From: Pithys albifrons albifrons
Lineage: Eukaryota; Chordata; Aves; Passeriformes; Thamnophilidae
Direction: 5' to 3'
Assembly: GCF_047495875.1 (NCBI RefSeq)
Contig: NC_092468.1
Coordinates: 1,897,345-1,961,344 of the forward strand
Length of the DNA stretch: 64,000 nucleotides
The notes under the pieces were generated by a model. It was not told where the DNA came from and made no database searches. It was given only the letters and a program-made list of their open reading frames with translations. The translations under genes and the position numbers were made by a program. Shown piece after piece: positions 43,250 to 56,889 of this stretch. The first letter of the stretch is position 1, and every line of letters begins with the position of its first letter.

Positions 43250-46200
43250 GCCCAGCACCTCAGTGCCACAGGAGGAAAGATGCTGGGGTCTCGTGCTGGT
43301 GGTGCCATGGACTCGGCCACACTCAGAGGGCTGCCTGAGTTTTCATAGGATCATTTGTTTTCTACCTGTTCTCCTTACCATAACCTGAACACTGAAGGTC
43401 ACCGTGTTGCTCCGTGCAATTAGGACACTCCTTTGGGAATGAGGATGTTTAAAAGTTGCTTTAGATAGGGTTGATGGAAGGACTCCGCTCCTTCAGGGTG
43501 CAGTCACTGTACCTGACACTGAGTACTGAGACCTTCCTGGTTCCCTCAGAAACAGAGCACTCCTTCAATGGGTTATTTACATTCCTTGAGGTACAATGTG
43601 CTGTAGTTTGGATGTACTGTCCTGTCTGTAGTGGGAGGAAACACTGGTGCTGGTTCACTGATGTTGAGGTTCTCCTGGTTGACTCCTCCTGCAGCCTGAT
43701 GGGCAGAGCAAAGGTGCTGGCTGTAAGATACAGGTATTATTTTTGTGTTCAGCCAGCCATTGCCTGTTCCTGGGGGCAGGAGCTCTCTGGGGAGAGATAA
43801 TCCAGATTGTTGGTGGGCTGTGTTTGGTGCAGGAGGAGCTCAGTACGCTGACCACCTGGCTGGGAGCCTCCTGGCACTCGGAGCCCTGGGGGATGTTTGC
43901 ACAGTCGCTTCTCCCCCTGTCTGGGGCCAGAATGTACAATCTGCAACAAAGCCATCATGATATCTCCTAAGAGATGAAAGGATTTGTCTGGGTTTTCCTT
44001 TGCTTTGTTAGGGAATAGCTGACCTTGGGAGCAGCACTGTGAGCTGGCTGATGAACATGCTGAACCAGCAAAGATCATCCCCAGAATCCAAATATGAGAC
44101 TTGGTCAGTGCCATCTTCACAACCCAGATTGCCTTGAAGTCTCTCTTTGCTTTCATTTCCAACAGGAAGTGTCAGTTCTTTTCTGAAAAATATAAATCTA
44201 AGCCCAGGCTTCCTGGTCCCTGGAGTGGGAGGCTACTGTATGTCTGACCTCAAACTGGCTGCTGCTCAAGGTTCTACAACTCGTGATGCCTGGTGTTGCA
44301 TCAGGTGATGGATGGGGGATTTTGTTGATTCCCTCCTGGCCAAGACATCTTTGAACCTTCTATTTTGAGAGGTCCATATGGTTGCGGGTCTGCAAGAAAA
44401 CCAACTTCAGCTTTGTGTTGCATCTCATGGGCTGGTGCTGGGAAATTCTTGACAGTTACAAGAGCCCTCTGTTCTCCAGTGTGAGACTGTCATTGGTGCC
44501 AGCAAACGTGGTAGTAGAGAACGTGCTCAGCCTCTTTGTGTTCAGTGTTTTCTTTGGAGGTTGCAGGACTTCATACCCCTTTGTTTCCCTTCTTCCCTGG
44601 TAAGTCATGCTTTCCCCAAGTTGCTCTCCAAGATTTCATTTCAGTCTTTTTGCTGAAACCTGACATCTCCAGGACAGAGGTGCTAGACCACACTTGTATG
44701 TTGAGAGAGGACATTTTCCCCTCATAACTGGAGGATTAAATCTTTCAGACATTCTTTGAAGCTGCTACTGAGAAAGCAAGGCCCTTGCCAGAGTCACTTG
44801 GAGGTACATTAGAGACCCTTAGAGCTTGTTTATGCTCTGTGTGATGAGGGATATTCCTTGTCCTCCTTTCCCCCAGGCTAGCTCAGATTATGCTGATAGC
44901 ATTAGTGGAGAACACTTCCAAGTCTGATGTCACTACTGCAAAAACCTGGAGGTTTGTTGAGACACTCACCCAGCACTGGGACTTTGCAGAGTCATCCAGG
45001 AATGAAATTGCATTTTGTGGGGCAAAATGTACTGGGATTGCTGTTTGCAGGGAGGACTGGCACTTGTTTTGAGGGAGCAGTGAGAGGGAGCTCCAAGCAG
45101 AGCTCCACACACTGTTGTGTGTGTGTAGAGTTACTTGACATTCAGGAGAGGTGCTTTGAAGCACTTGTTTTCTTTAATCTGTGTTGTCTGTTTGACACTC
45201 TACTCCTCTTTTTTGTAGTTCTTTCAAACTGTAGCAGCAAGTTGACAAGGACTGAGTTGGGGATATATTCAAGACCTCCATACCTGTGAGCCTGCCAAGG
45301 GCTGTGGCACTTGCTCTGTGGGTATTCAAAGGGGGAAAAAATTCTTGTGGACACTTTGCATCTCAAGCAGTGAAGTGTGAAAGTGCAAATGGGCAGTATG
45401 TACCAAACTGTAATTATTGGGTATCTTTTCCTGGCTGGCGAGGACCCTGAGAGTGTGACCTGAGTAAGCTCAAAGAGTCGGAGCCTTGAGCTGCTTTGTG
45501 ACTCTTTCACAGGCGCTTCCAAAAGGACACAACGTTGATAACGGGAACTGCAGGATGTGCTGTGTGGAAATTTTATCTGCCTAAGTAGCTGCTAGTCCAA
45601 TTCCATTAATGTTTGCATATTTAATAAACTTTTAATGCTGGATTTTAATGAGTTGGCAGTTATCTCTGAACACCCAGCAGCAGCAGTCACAGAGTCTAGG
45701 TGGCTCTCAAATGCAGATTTCCCTCACTTAGAAGACATGGGGCTTTTCCTTGGGCAGCCAGCACTTGACAGGCTGTGGAATGCTTTCATTTGGTTTGTAT
45801 TGATGTACATCAGCAGTGAATCCTTAATTTGGATGGAGCCCTGGGGTTAAGTTTTGGGGGAGGAATCTTTATGCAAAGCCAGATGTGAGAAACCATGACC
45901 TTGGTTAACCTGGTAACACACCATTGATCTACTCGGGATGGTTCTTGCTCGTGATCTAATTATTTTGGCTGCAAAGTGGGACTGCCAGGGAAATTGCTTC
46001 TAATGTGCCATTTGCTCTTTTACACTTCCAGTGCTTTTGCTTTGTCTTTTTCCCCCAAACTTGCATCAAACTCTTCATAATCCCAGGCAGGCTGAGAAGT
46101 GCCCTGGCTGTGCTGCACAGCTGGAACAAGGGTCTCTGGGGAGGCTGAGGGAGGAGGTGATCGATCACCCAGGCAAAATTCAGCAGAGGAGTTCTGTGTT

Positions 46201-48870
46201 GGTGCTTCTGAGATAAACCTGAGTGTAGGAAATATGTCAGTATGTCAAATGTAGCAGGCAAGGTGAGAAGGCACTTCTGATAACAGTGTCATTCTCAGTT
46301 CTGGCACCACTGTGGCTTTTCATAAGTCCCCTGCCCATTCCCAGCCTTTAGGATGAATTCTCACTATGCTGCTGTAATGTAGGTGGTAGATGTCTAAGGT
46401 GTGAAGGTTGCAGGGGTGAGGAAATAATTCTTTACAACCTCCTTTGAAATACCCCAACAGTAATTCAGTGGCTGCACCAATGCAATGGGTTTCAGGTGAC
46501 CTTTCAGTGGGCCTGGTAAAAAGCAGGAAAAATCCAATGTTTATCTGAGCCATGTTTTAAATTGAAGTTCTTTTTATATCCTCAGAACACCAGTTTGAGA
46601 GGAACAGCAAAGAGGCTTAAGGACAAAAACTGATGGACCATTGCATCTTCCAAAATGAGCCTGTTCACACCCTTCTGCTGGAGGATAACTTGTCTTGAAG
46701 GTGAGGAGGTTTTGTGTGTGACAGATGAGCTGTGTGATGTCCTGGGCCTTGGCCATCAGTATTCCCAAAGACAGATCCATCCTCATTTCAGTTTAGCCTG
46801 GCACAGCCCATGGAGAAGTGCTTGTGAAAACAGGTATTTCATCACTGGCAGGAATATGGAGGAAGTGGGGAATATTTTCCACCATACCAGTGAATTATTA
46901 TTATTGATTTGGAAGCCCTTGAAAAAGCTGGAGTGCTTAGTGAAAGAGGTGAGGCATTGGGAACAAGGACATTTGTTGGTGAGAGGAGGAAATGCAGGTG
47001 TTTTATTTGCAGGATGGGAAAGTTAAGTTTGCAAAACAAACTTTAGTTTCGTTTGGTGAATGTATTAAATTATGTAAGGCATTTTCAGGTGCTGTTCCTG
47101 TCCTACCTCAAATGATATTTCCAGTGTTCAGAAGAGCTCAAGAAGAGTGCTTGTTATCAAAGATGGTAATTTCCCCAAAGTAAGGAACATAATGCTTAAA
47201 TGAAATGAAATCAAAATCCTATTTTGTAGAGGTTGTGGTATCTTTTATGTTATTTTTGTACTCAGCCCCCCAGGGCTGTAGGCAGTGACCTTACAGTTTT
47301 GTTTTAAAATCCTTTAATAACAGAAATCAAAATGGGAAGCATTACATAAGTCCTGCACTCAACATCGAAATAAAACCAGGGTTTCTGAGACAGTAAAAGT
47401 TTCAAATGTCTTGGTTTAGACTTTACTCTCACTTTAATAAATAACATATAAAAGGAAGCCATGAGCTATGTAAGCCTAAGTTTGCCTGCTTAGCAGTATT
47501 AATTCTCATTTTTTTATTAGGCTGATAAATTTGTTTTTCTGTTGGTTACTTTTTTGATAATTATGTTTCCTGTGTTTTGGTATGAGCCAAGTGGTGAAAC
47601 ACAGGTGGTAGTCAGGGGTCATTGTGTCTGCACAGAAATTGCTCCAATGTGCCCCATTGGTGTCACAGCCCTTTGGGCATAAGTGCCTTTCTGTGTGAGC
47701 AAAAAGGCCGGGTAGAAGTTCAGCCTGAGCTTTTTTCCTGTGTTTTTGCAGATCTGTGTCTCATAAGCCATGTGAGTTTCTGAAATATCTGTATATTTGG
47801 TGGCACTGAGAGTCTCTCAGGGGTGACAGAGGGGTGAGGGAATGCAGGGTCAGGGGACTTGGCTACATGAGGAAGAAAAGGCTTGTGGCTGGAGAGAAAT
47901 ACAGCTCACATTCCTTGGTGCTCTTTGGTGTCTGGTGTAATCTGCACAGTTCTGCATAAAGGGATGGAAACCTGAAGCCTCAAAGCAAAAAGAGTTACCA
48001 AGTTCTGAAATGTTCTCTTGTACTGACTGTTGTTTTCCAAGGTCCTCCTCAGAGGTTATCAGTGAACCTTTTGCCAAAAGAATCTGGAAAATTAGGGAAT
48101 CTCACTTGGAAATATTTATTCTGCTGTGGTCTGTATTTTTCTGTTGTGTGGATGAACAGAAGTATCTCCTCTTCCTGTTGCTCCCTCTTCTTTCTTCTGC
48201 TTTTGTCTGTGAAAAGTGTGACTTTAATCTGTGGACAAAGATTGTGCAACAGGGTGAGGAGAGAGAGAGAGAGAGTGGAAAAAGGATATTTTTTGCTGCT
48301 ATAAGGCTCCTTTGTTCTCTGAGGTCAGGAGGAGCTGAGTTCCAGTGATTTCATCCGCTCTTCTGTTACCTGTTCTCCTAAGCCAGAAGGGATGGACCCT
48401 CCTCTGTGTGAGTCACTCAGTAAATATCAGGCAGTGCTGGTATTCCTGATAGCTCTGAGTGCTTGTTCCTATTCCCTGGGCATTGTTTATTTGCTGTTTT
48501 CTGGGCTGCTGACACAACCCCAGCAGGTTTTGTCAATACAGGAGCTTCTCACGCTGTGCAGCTGGAGAGGCCCCTGCACTGCAGCCAGGAGCTCTTCAGC
48601 CTCTGGGGGTGGATGTTCAGTGGTAGCTGGAAACATTGGGAGCTATTTCCAGTAAAACAGTTGGTCCTGGCTTTTGGTCAGAGGCTGATTGTGGTTTGCC
48701 AGAGGGCCCTGCAGGCTGGGGCTGGTGCCTGCTGTGGGCAGGGTTGGGAGGAGGTGCCCAGGCTGGCAGAGTTGCAGCTCCCAGGGGCTGTTCCTGCTGG
48801 GCTGCCCTGAGCACAGCTGGGAGCCCTGTGCTCCCACAGCTCCAAAGCTGGGACTGGCTCAGGAGCCACT
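43250..48870. other. Non-coding stretch, no gene recognised
   Basis: No recognisable exon or repeat family. A (GA)n run lies at about 48257-48275. Open frames on both strands are short and unlike known proteins, including the 137-codon minus frame at 43749-44162. Confidence 0.45.
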
Positions 48871-48880
48871 GTGGGCTCAC

Positions 48881-49065
48881 AGAACTCTGGACTGGTCTGG
48901 GTTGGAAGGGGTCTTAAAGCTCATCCAGGTCCAACCAACCCCCTGCTATGGGCAGGGACACCTTCCACTGTCCCAGGTTGCTCCAAGCTCCATCCAATCT
49001 GGCCTTGGACACTTCCAGGGATGGGGTAGCCAGAGCCTCTCTGGGCAGCATATGATGATATGGTG
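48881..49065 (-). mobile_element. CR1 LINE 3' end
   Basis: ACTGGTCTGGGTTGGAAGGG, CCCCTGCTATGGGCAGGGAC, CAGGTTGCTCCAAGCTCCAT and GGCCTTGGACACTTCCAGGG appear in antisense CR1 order. Confidence 0.9.
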
Positions 49066-49099
49066 GTGTCTCCTTGAGGAGATTTGAGGCTTCCATGAG

Positions 49100-51430
49100 G
49101 GGATAGGGTGCTTCAAGTGTTTGTGCTCACTGGGAAGCTCTGCTGGGGAGGGGATAGGGCATGTTATCTGCTGGCCCACCCACACCCCACAGGACTGGCC
49201 TCCAGTGTGCACACATTCTGATTTTTGGATGACCACTTGGTTTTGCCCACAGTCTGGGTTTGTGTCTGTTTTTCATGTGTATTAGACTGTCCCAGGGGTC
49301 TGTCCTGTGTGGAAGACCCTGGATAGGTGTAGAGGTCCCTGGTGGCTTCTCTCCCTTGCTTGTGTGCCCCTGGTCTGTCATCACTTGTGGCCTTATGGGA
49401 TTTGAAAATTTCTCTGTTTCTGCAGAAAATTCTCATCTCATTAGGAGTAAAATGTGGCATCAATTTAACCTGAATTTTGACCAAATATGGACAGTTTGAA
49501 CCTTGGGCAAAGCCTCCCAAGCTGAGTGATGCTGCCCAGCCAGAATCAGTTGCCACCCTTGTTTTCTGTGGGAGGGGAGCATTGGCAGTGCTGGGAGGCT
49601 GAGACCATTCTGGGGCAGCTCACCAGGCCACTGGAGCTGTGGGACAGAACTGCACCAGCTTTGAAACACCTTTGCTTTCTCTGTTGCTCTTTCCAGGGTT
49701 TGCTTATCCCTTTCTGCCAAGGGAAGCTGTTCCAGCCAATCTAGAGACACTTGAAGTCCAGCTAATCAAGGGCTTCTCTCTTTCCTGGAAATCCTGAGGG
49801 TTCCATGGCATGAACTGACAGCCCAGTAAGTGCAGCTCAGCCGTGGAACAAGCAGTGTGAGCAGCCTGAGGCACCCCAGGCTCCCTGGGGACATCCATCC
49901 CCACGCTGAATTAATGTGTTCCAGCTGGGCTGCTGGGGGTGTGTGGGCTTTGGGGGATGTTTCACTTGCTGTGTTGGGAACCATTTGTGTTGCTTCAGCT
50001 GGATGTGAAGTATTCCCACTGTGGCCTGATGGGATCCAGTTGCTGGCACCATCAGCACCAGACTGTTCACCCACTGCACAGGAATTAACTTCCCATGGAC
50101 AAAACTTCAGCAGTTCCTGATCTCTGCCAGGAGGGACCTGCAGCCCAGTTTTGTTGGAGAGTGAGGGTCCAGACTAAAAGCCACTGCATGTTTATCTTTT
50201 ATTGAGATCTGCTATTAAGATAATAATTTGTGCTAAGCAGAGCCCATTAAGCTGACACTTAGTTAAGGGAATAACCTGTGAAACCTGCAGTCACATTGGA
50301 GGGAAAAGGTATCACTTCAGATTCCTGTGGTGGTTTTCCAACTGCCAGAGTAAAACAATTCTATTTTCATGGTAAACTTTTCCTACGTTTCAATATTGTG
50401 TGGATACATTTTAAAACCTGTTTAAGTTCTGGTCCTGTGGACCTTTCAGGCACTGATTGGAGTGGTACAAGTAATTGGTTGCTGCCCCTGTAACTTGGCC
50501 AGGTGGTGTTGCCTGTCTGCGAGTTGCCTTATCAGTCAAGATACTGTTTCTCAAGCCCATTGCATTTGCCATCTTGAAACAGAATTACATTTCTGTTAAA
50601 ACAGTGTTTGCTCAGTGCTCCCGAGTAAAGGAGAAGTTTCATTTTACTGATAAAGGACCACGATCAACTTATACTTAATTCATTTACCACTTGACTGGGT
50701 CTTCTTTCTGTGGTGCCTGAGCCTGTTATTTTGAAGTAGCTGTGTTTGGAAAGCTGCTCAGCTCTGTGTTCTGGTGTCTGTTACCACAATTTATTTTTCC
50801 TTGAGATCTAACCACTCTGAGTTGATGCATCTTTTTTAATCTCAAGTTTAATCTCTGGTTTTCTCTTTTTAATTTCCACAGCCTTGATAAAAGCAGCCAG
50901 GTTATGATGGGGTCAACTTGATGATAATAAATTCTTTCTCCCCTTCTTAAGCCACAGCATAAATGAAATAAGCTAAATTTACTGGCTGTTCTTCATGCCT
51001 TTTTGTCCAGTGCAGGGGAAAATTAAGCTGTTTTGACCTTTCTCTGACACTGGTAGTCAGTGAAGATGAGGGCAAAGAAAGGCTTTGTGAAAATAAATGA
51101 AGTCACTATTACTCCTTCTAAGATTGTTATTAATGCACTCCACTGTGCTCCAGTGAGTCCCAGCCTGGGAAGGCAAGTGCAGGCAATCTCAGCTGCTCCT
51201 TCATCCACCTCCAGCGTCTTATTCCACCTCTGGAGTGCTTTGTCACGGAGGTTTTGAGGTGGTGGCTCTGAGTGGGCACCGTGCCTTTGGTGAGCTGTGT
51301 CCTGCCCTTGCCCTGGCACTGCCAGAGCCTCCCCTGGGCTGAGGGTGAGCAGGGCTGGCTGAACTCAGGGGCACTGGGAGCTTGGGCAGGGCCCTGTCAG
51401 TGATACATCAAAAAAAAGGCTGACAGTAAC
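49100..51430. other. Non-coding stretch, no feature recognised
   Basis: No exon, RNA gene or repeat family recognised on either strand. Confidence 0.45.
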
Positions 51431-51437
51431 TTGGGGG

Positions 51438-51662
51438 ATTTCACAGAATCCAGACTGGTTTGGGTTGGGAGGGACCTTAAAACTCATCCCATCCCACCCC
51501 CTGCCAAGGACAGGGACACCTCCCACCAGCCCAGGGTGCTCCAAGCTGTGTCCAACCTGGCCTTGGACACTTCCAGGGATGGGACAGCCACAGCTTCTCT
51601 GGGCACCTGTGCCAGGGCCTGCCCACCCTACAGGGAAGAATTTCATCCCAATATTTAATCTA
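51438..51662 (-). mobile_element. CR1 LINE 3' end (older subfamily)
   Basis: TTTCACAGAATCCAGACTGG, CACCCCCTGCCAAGGACAGG, CCAACCTGGCCTTGGACACT and CACAGCTTCTCTGGGCACCT mark an antisense CR1 3' end. It is followed at once by a second CR1 of a different subfamily. Confidence 0.9.
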
Positions 51663-51663
51663 A

Positions 51664-52190
51664 ATCACAGAATCATAGAATGGATTGGGTTGGAAAAGAC
51701 CTCTGAGATCATCAAGTCCAACCCTTGGTCCAACTCCAGTCCATTTACCAGATCATGGCACTCAGTGCCACGGCCAAGCTCAGCTGAAAAACCTCCAGGG
51801 ATGGGGAATCCACCCCCTCTCTGGGCAGCCCATTCCAATCCCTGAGCACTCTCTCTGCAAAGAATTTCTTTCTCATCTCCAACTTCAATTTCCCCTGGCA
51901 GAGCTTGAGCCCATCGTGCCCTCTTGTCCTATTGCTGAGTGCCTGGGAGAAGAGACCAACTCCCACCTGGCCAGAACTTCCCTTCAGGCAGTTCCAGACA
52001 GTGCTGAGGTCACCTCTGAGCCTCCTCTTCTCCAGGCTGAACACCCCCAGCTCCCTCAGCCTCTCCCCACAGCACTTGTGCTCCAGTCCCTTCTCCAGCC
52101 TCGTTGCTCAGACTCTTTCCTCCTTTACTCTAAGCCCATTCCTCCTTGTCCTATCATTCCTTATCCTTCCATTGTCCATGGCAACTGTCA
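51664..52190 (-). mobile_element. CR1 LINE 3' end (young subfamily)
   Basis: TCACAGAATCATAGAATGGA and then TTGGGTTGGAAAAGACCTCT begin an antisense CR1 copy almost identical to 8510-8950. After about 52112 it departs from that copy into a short CR1-like end (CCATTCCTCCTTGTCCTATC). Confidence 0.9.
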
Positions 52191-52370
52191 CTTAGGAAGT
52201 AAAAACTGAGTTTACTCACAGTTTACCACCCAAAACCTGATGGTCTGTTTGCTGCTACTTTGTATTTTCCAGTTGTGTTTGAAGAGCTGAGCTATCTGCT
52301 CTTCAATGGGTTGTGTTCTCTCCTGAGAGGGCAGGTCAGAAAGGGGAAAACTGAATGTTTGCTTGACAAA

Positions 52371-53700
52371 ATTCTATTAACACTGAAGGATTTTTATTCG
52401 AAAAGTTCATGTGTATATCTGTGGCTATAGAGGTGTCCAGTAAAAATGGGCAATTGGATTAAATTGCAGCAGTAGCAGAGGATGTTGTATCTCAGCCCAG
52501 GCAATCCCAGGTCTGACAAAGCTCCTGCTTGGTGCATTCCTGCTCCTCTGCTGTGTTTCCTGGGCACCTGGCTGGCTTATCTGAGAGGGGATTGCAGTGG
52601 TGTCTTTATTTGCTCTGCCCTGTGCTGCTATCTCAGCTCTGTTTCCAGAGCCAGCATGGGCAGAGGGGACCTCTCACTGAGCTGTGCTTAAATCCTTGCT
52701 CATGGATGGAGGAGTATTTTACACTGAGAACCTGGACAGCATAACTCAGTGGTGAACTTGAACAGTGGTTGTTTGAGGCATAGAATCCAGGAAATGGAAA
52801 CCTGCCTTGATTTTTGGCTGAAAGAGGAGTTTCAAAACAGGTGATGTGACTCAAAGCAAAGGCTTTTCTGGATGTGCTTCTCCTCTAGAAACTCATTTTG
52901 TTCCTGTATCATGTTGTCTCTTGCAGTTAAAATGATTGCCAGGGTTTGGGAAGTGCCATCTGAAAAATGCAAGGGATTTCCTTTCTCACAGTAGAGAAAG
53001 GAAAACCTCCCTTTGCTGTTTCCAGAAGTGGCAAAGCTCTGGAGGGGAGTCAGGGGTAGGTCACTGCAGGTGCATTTTGCTTTACTCTGAAAGGAGCTCA
53101 TCTCTTCAGAGGGGCACGTGGTGTTGTTTGGAAACTGCTGCCATCAGGCAAACCAAACTCTTAATTCCATTGCTGTGAAAAATGGGGTTGTCCAGAAACA
53201 CTTTGCATCCCTTTAGTGCTATTGATATTGGACATCAGAGGATACAAAGGAAAGGTCAGAGTCTGAGATGAGTCTGCTTAGAAACCCCTCCCCTTTGGTT
53301 TTGGGTGGCTGGATGGGATAGTTCAGAGTAAAACAGGCTCAGGGTGCACTGGGGTAGCCAGCTTTGGAAAGCCAGGCCTTTCAGCTCCTTGCCTAAACTC
53401 GTGGGTGCAATTCTGCATTTCATTAGTGTGTAATGTTTGCTAAGGCCTCTGTTCTTAAGGATTATAAATGCTTCTGCATAGTTCTTAAAGGATGGGGGGA
53501 ACCCCCCATCTTGCCTAAGAAATAGGTCTGTTTTGAGGTTAGAAGTGTAACTTACTGGGATCCCTTGGGATGGATGCTGTTAAATAAGCTTTTCTGAATT
53601 TTATTAACTTTGAAGGATTTTTATACTGAAAGTTCTTATATATATGTGTGTGTATGTGGCTATAGACATGTCCAGTAAAAATGGGCAATTTGATTAAAGC
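52371..53700. repeat. Diverged direct duplication of about 100 bp
   Basis: The segments 52371-52465 and 53597-53700 share GAAGGATTTTTAT, TGTGGCTATAGA and TGTCCAGTAAAAATGGGCAA, followed by TTGGATTAAA or TTTGATTAAA. They lie about 1.23 kb apart in the same orientation. I cannot assign them to a repeat family. Confidence 0.75.
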
Positions 53701-53709
53701 ATGAATTTA

Positions 53710-56700
53710 AGGAAGCATTTGAATGTTGCCTGGGGCTTCTGTATGATTTTGCAGAGCTCTGGATGGTTAATACAGAACAGACTAACTGCTAGGACAGAGA
53801 AGCCCAGAATAATTTTCCTTGTCCCAGTTAAGTCAAGAACTATTAGAGCAGTGGAAATAAGGTTTCAACAAGAGGGGAGGAAAGGGTGAGGGACGTGTCA
53901 GCTCTCAGTCTTGCTGGTGAGAGGGGAGAGGACCAGAAGTTGGAACAGAAGAAGGGTGAGTAGCAGCAACCAATGTAAGTGGTTTATTAGGGATTATTTT
54001 CATTCTTCCTGATGTTTTAATTGTTTTTAGGCAAACTCTATGAATATTTGCTTTTCTGTAAGATGTGCAGGTCAAAGGAATATGGGATTTTCTTTGACCT
54101 GCATGTTTGCCAGGAAAGGCTTCTCTGCTCTCAAGCCTGGTGTTGTTTGAGCCATCATGAGCCATTTCTGTCCAGCCCAGAGCCCCCAAACTGTGCTGGC
54201 CTGGCTGCAGAGGAGGCCTGCCCTCACCCCAGGGCTCTGCTGTCCTGCTGCTGGGAGGGCACAGCAGCTCACACTCTGGAAAACCCCTTTCACTGTCTAG
54301 CTGAAGTTTGGAGCAGTGAATCTGGTACTTTTTTAATGCACATTTTCTCACCTTCTCTCCCAAGGGTGTTATATTTTTCTCTTGTCATGGATTGAGATGT
54401 TTTAAGTGTGACACTGCAGTAGAAGTGATGTCTCTGAGCAGCATATCCAAGGACCAGGAGGTTGAAAGGAAGGCTTGTGTGAGAGACATCTTCAACTTTC
54501 TCACTGCAGCACCTTGGGATGGTTTACTGGGAATTACCAGTAGGCAGAATTTCAGTCTCTTTGTGAAGTGCAAGTGTAAGAAGACAACTGGGAGGAATGG
54601 AAGGGTGTCCTGGTGTTGGACAACAGTGCCATGTACAGGCTCTTTGCTCAGTAGGCACCACCAGTAGCCATTGTATTTTTGGCTGTTAGCCTTCTAGCCC
54701 AAGGCAACAATCAGTAAACTACCTGTGAGAAGCAATGGGCTCTTCAGGAAAGGGAATGAGATTCTGCTCTACTCTGCAAAGAGCTAACTCAGCGTTGTGC
54801 TGGAGGATTGATCTTCAGGAGTCATTTCTGATAGTGCTGTGTCTTTAATCTCCTGTCAGCAGTTTGGCTTCAGAGGCCACCACAGCTCATTCCATTGTTC
54901 CCTTTGCCCAGTGAGTTTTGAAGGCAGCTCCTGAGCAGTTCCCCGTTCCACTCTTCACCCACCTTTGGGATGACCAGTCATGCTCTGAGCAAACAAGGTG
55001 GGCCAGTGTGTGTGGGCTTGCAGGGGGTATTCCAGGGCCTGGGAACTGACTTGCACTGCCTGTTCCCTCATTCTGAACTGTGACCTGTCTGGAGCAAAGG
55101 AACTAACACTCAGGTGGAAATACAATCCCTTCCCTTGCCCTTCCTGGTCTGTGTTTCTCAGCATCAGGGTTGGTTTTGGTGGGTGTCAGAGTCAGGTATG
55201 TCCTTCTGCAGCTGAGATTCATTATCTGCATCTCCTGTGCCTTTGGACTGCTGAGGGCAGTGAGGCTGTGCCTGGGATGCTTCCCCAGGGAGCCCATGGA
55301 AGGGAGAAGTGTGAGCCCCCTGTTTGTTACACAGGGCAGGATACAAGGCAGCCCAGAGGGGAGGCAGAAGGAGCATTAAATGTGCTTTTCTTCTCAGCAA
55401 GCTCTTCTCACGTGCTAAAGGAAGTTGTCCTTCATGTTGTCTCAGATGATTATATTCACAAAACCCAACCTATAAAAATGACATCTACAGTCAGACTCTC
55501 ACTCTGTGCCTCTCTCTTGATTGTTACCTTGGGCTCTTGGCAGGAGCAAAAAGCCCCATCATTCTGATTGCTTCACGTACCCAAGATGTTTTTTGAGTGA
55601 AAATGTTTCCTGAGCTTTGTTCAACCTCTGAAGTACAATTTGGTCTTTCTGGGAATCGTGTGAGATAAGTGATTGCCTGGAGCAGGAGAGTATGTACTGA
55701 AGCTGCAATAGCAAAGACCTTGGTGGCCACCTGCTACTTCTCTCCATCTCTTCAGCCTGAAGTTTACCAGGTTATAAATTGATCTACAGAATGGCTGGCA
55801 GGTCCTCAGCAGCTGAACTGGGCAGTTTCTCAGGGCTTAGTTCATATTTATATCCCAGTCAGAACTCTCCTCCTACAGAAACCTTAGTATGGTCTTCACA
55901 AAACATACCAAGTTGTGGATGCTCCTTCTGTTATTTTCTTGGTCTTCCTGGTGTCAGTCAGCAAATCCATGTCAGCACATAGCTCTGACCTTCAGGTCTG
56001 CAGCTCACACAGACACCTGGCAGGAGCAGGAAATACTGTCCCACAGTAGAACTTCAATAGTTGGATTTTTTCCCCAAAACCCCTTGGTTTATTAATCAGC
56101 TTTTGTAAAGAATTTCTTATGAAAAAAATGAATTCCTGGGTGCTTTCTGGTTGAAGAAAATGGGGGAAAAATGTCTGACAGTCTGTATTGATGTGGCTGA
56201 ACTTCACACACACACAGAGCATTGATTAACCCTTGTTTTCTGTTTGTGGTGTGTATTTTATTTACTGTGCTCAGTCAGAAATGCATTTCTGGCAAGCTGG
56301 GATTGTATTTATGGAGTGAAAGGTATCAGTGTTGTAAAACTGATGGAAAAATCTTGGCTAGGACCACTGTCCCCTTCAGGCCTGTGATCCTCTTCTGCTG
56401 TTCTGGTTCCACACCCTTAGGGTGGCCCTTCCTCCCCCTGGAACCCACAGCATAAAGGACAGAGCACCTTTTCAGCCAGTTTGCTTTGAAGCAGCCCCAA
56501 TAGTTTAGTTTAGCACAGCTGTTCTAGTGTGTGTTTGATCTGCAGCCTGAACACAAACACGTGGCTCCATCAGTGCTCTGTGGGGTCAGGGGCTGCTGCG
56601 TGTGCAAGGGGCCATCATTTTTCTGTTTGGTTTTTGTCTGCTGTTTGGCACAAGAGAGACTCCCCTGCCCTCAACTGCTGCCAGCAAGTACAGACAGTTC

Positions 56701-56730
56701 CCCCTGTGGGAATAAATGTTTGCAGCCAAT
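53710..56730. other. Non-coding stretch, no gene recognised
   Basis: No exon or repeat family recognised. Open frames are short and unlike known proteins. Confidence 0.45.
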
Positions 56731-56736
56731 ATTTAC

Positions 56737-56886
56737 AGAATCACACAGAATCACAGACTATTCTGAGTTGGAAGGGACCCACAAGGATCGTCGAGTCCAA
56801 CTCTTAAGTCGGTGGCCCACACAGGGGATTGAACCCATGACCTTGCCATTATTACAGCCAGGTTTTAACCAACTGAGCTGATCTCA
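56737..56886 (-). mobile_element. tRNA-Ile/CR1 SINE (TguSINE1-type)
   Basis: Read on the minus strand it begins CAGCTCAGTTGGTTAAAACC, continues AATAATGGCAAGGTCATGGG, then TTCAATCCCC, and ends in a CR1-like tail. The head aligns with tRNA-Ile (A box like TAGCTCAGTTGG, B box GGTTCAATCC). The tail TTGGAAGGGACCCACAAGGA is of CR1 type, with ATTCTGTG-like terminal repeats. This fusion matches the SINE described from passerine birds. It is not a working tRNA gene. Confidence 0.8.
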
Positions 56887-56889
56887 GTC

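Noticed and set aside
41616..43320. Minus-strand frames of 447-566 codons
   Set aside because: They are translations of a minisatellite poor in stop codons, with periodic low-complexity peptides.
56811..56886. Genuine tRNA-Ile gene
   Set aside because: The tRNA-like head is fused to a CR1 tail, and its anticodon arm and acceptor pairing are degraded. It is a SINE.
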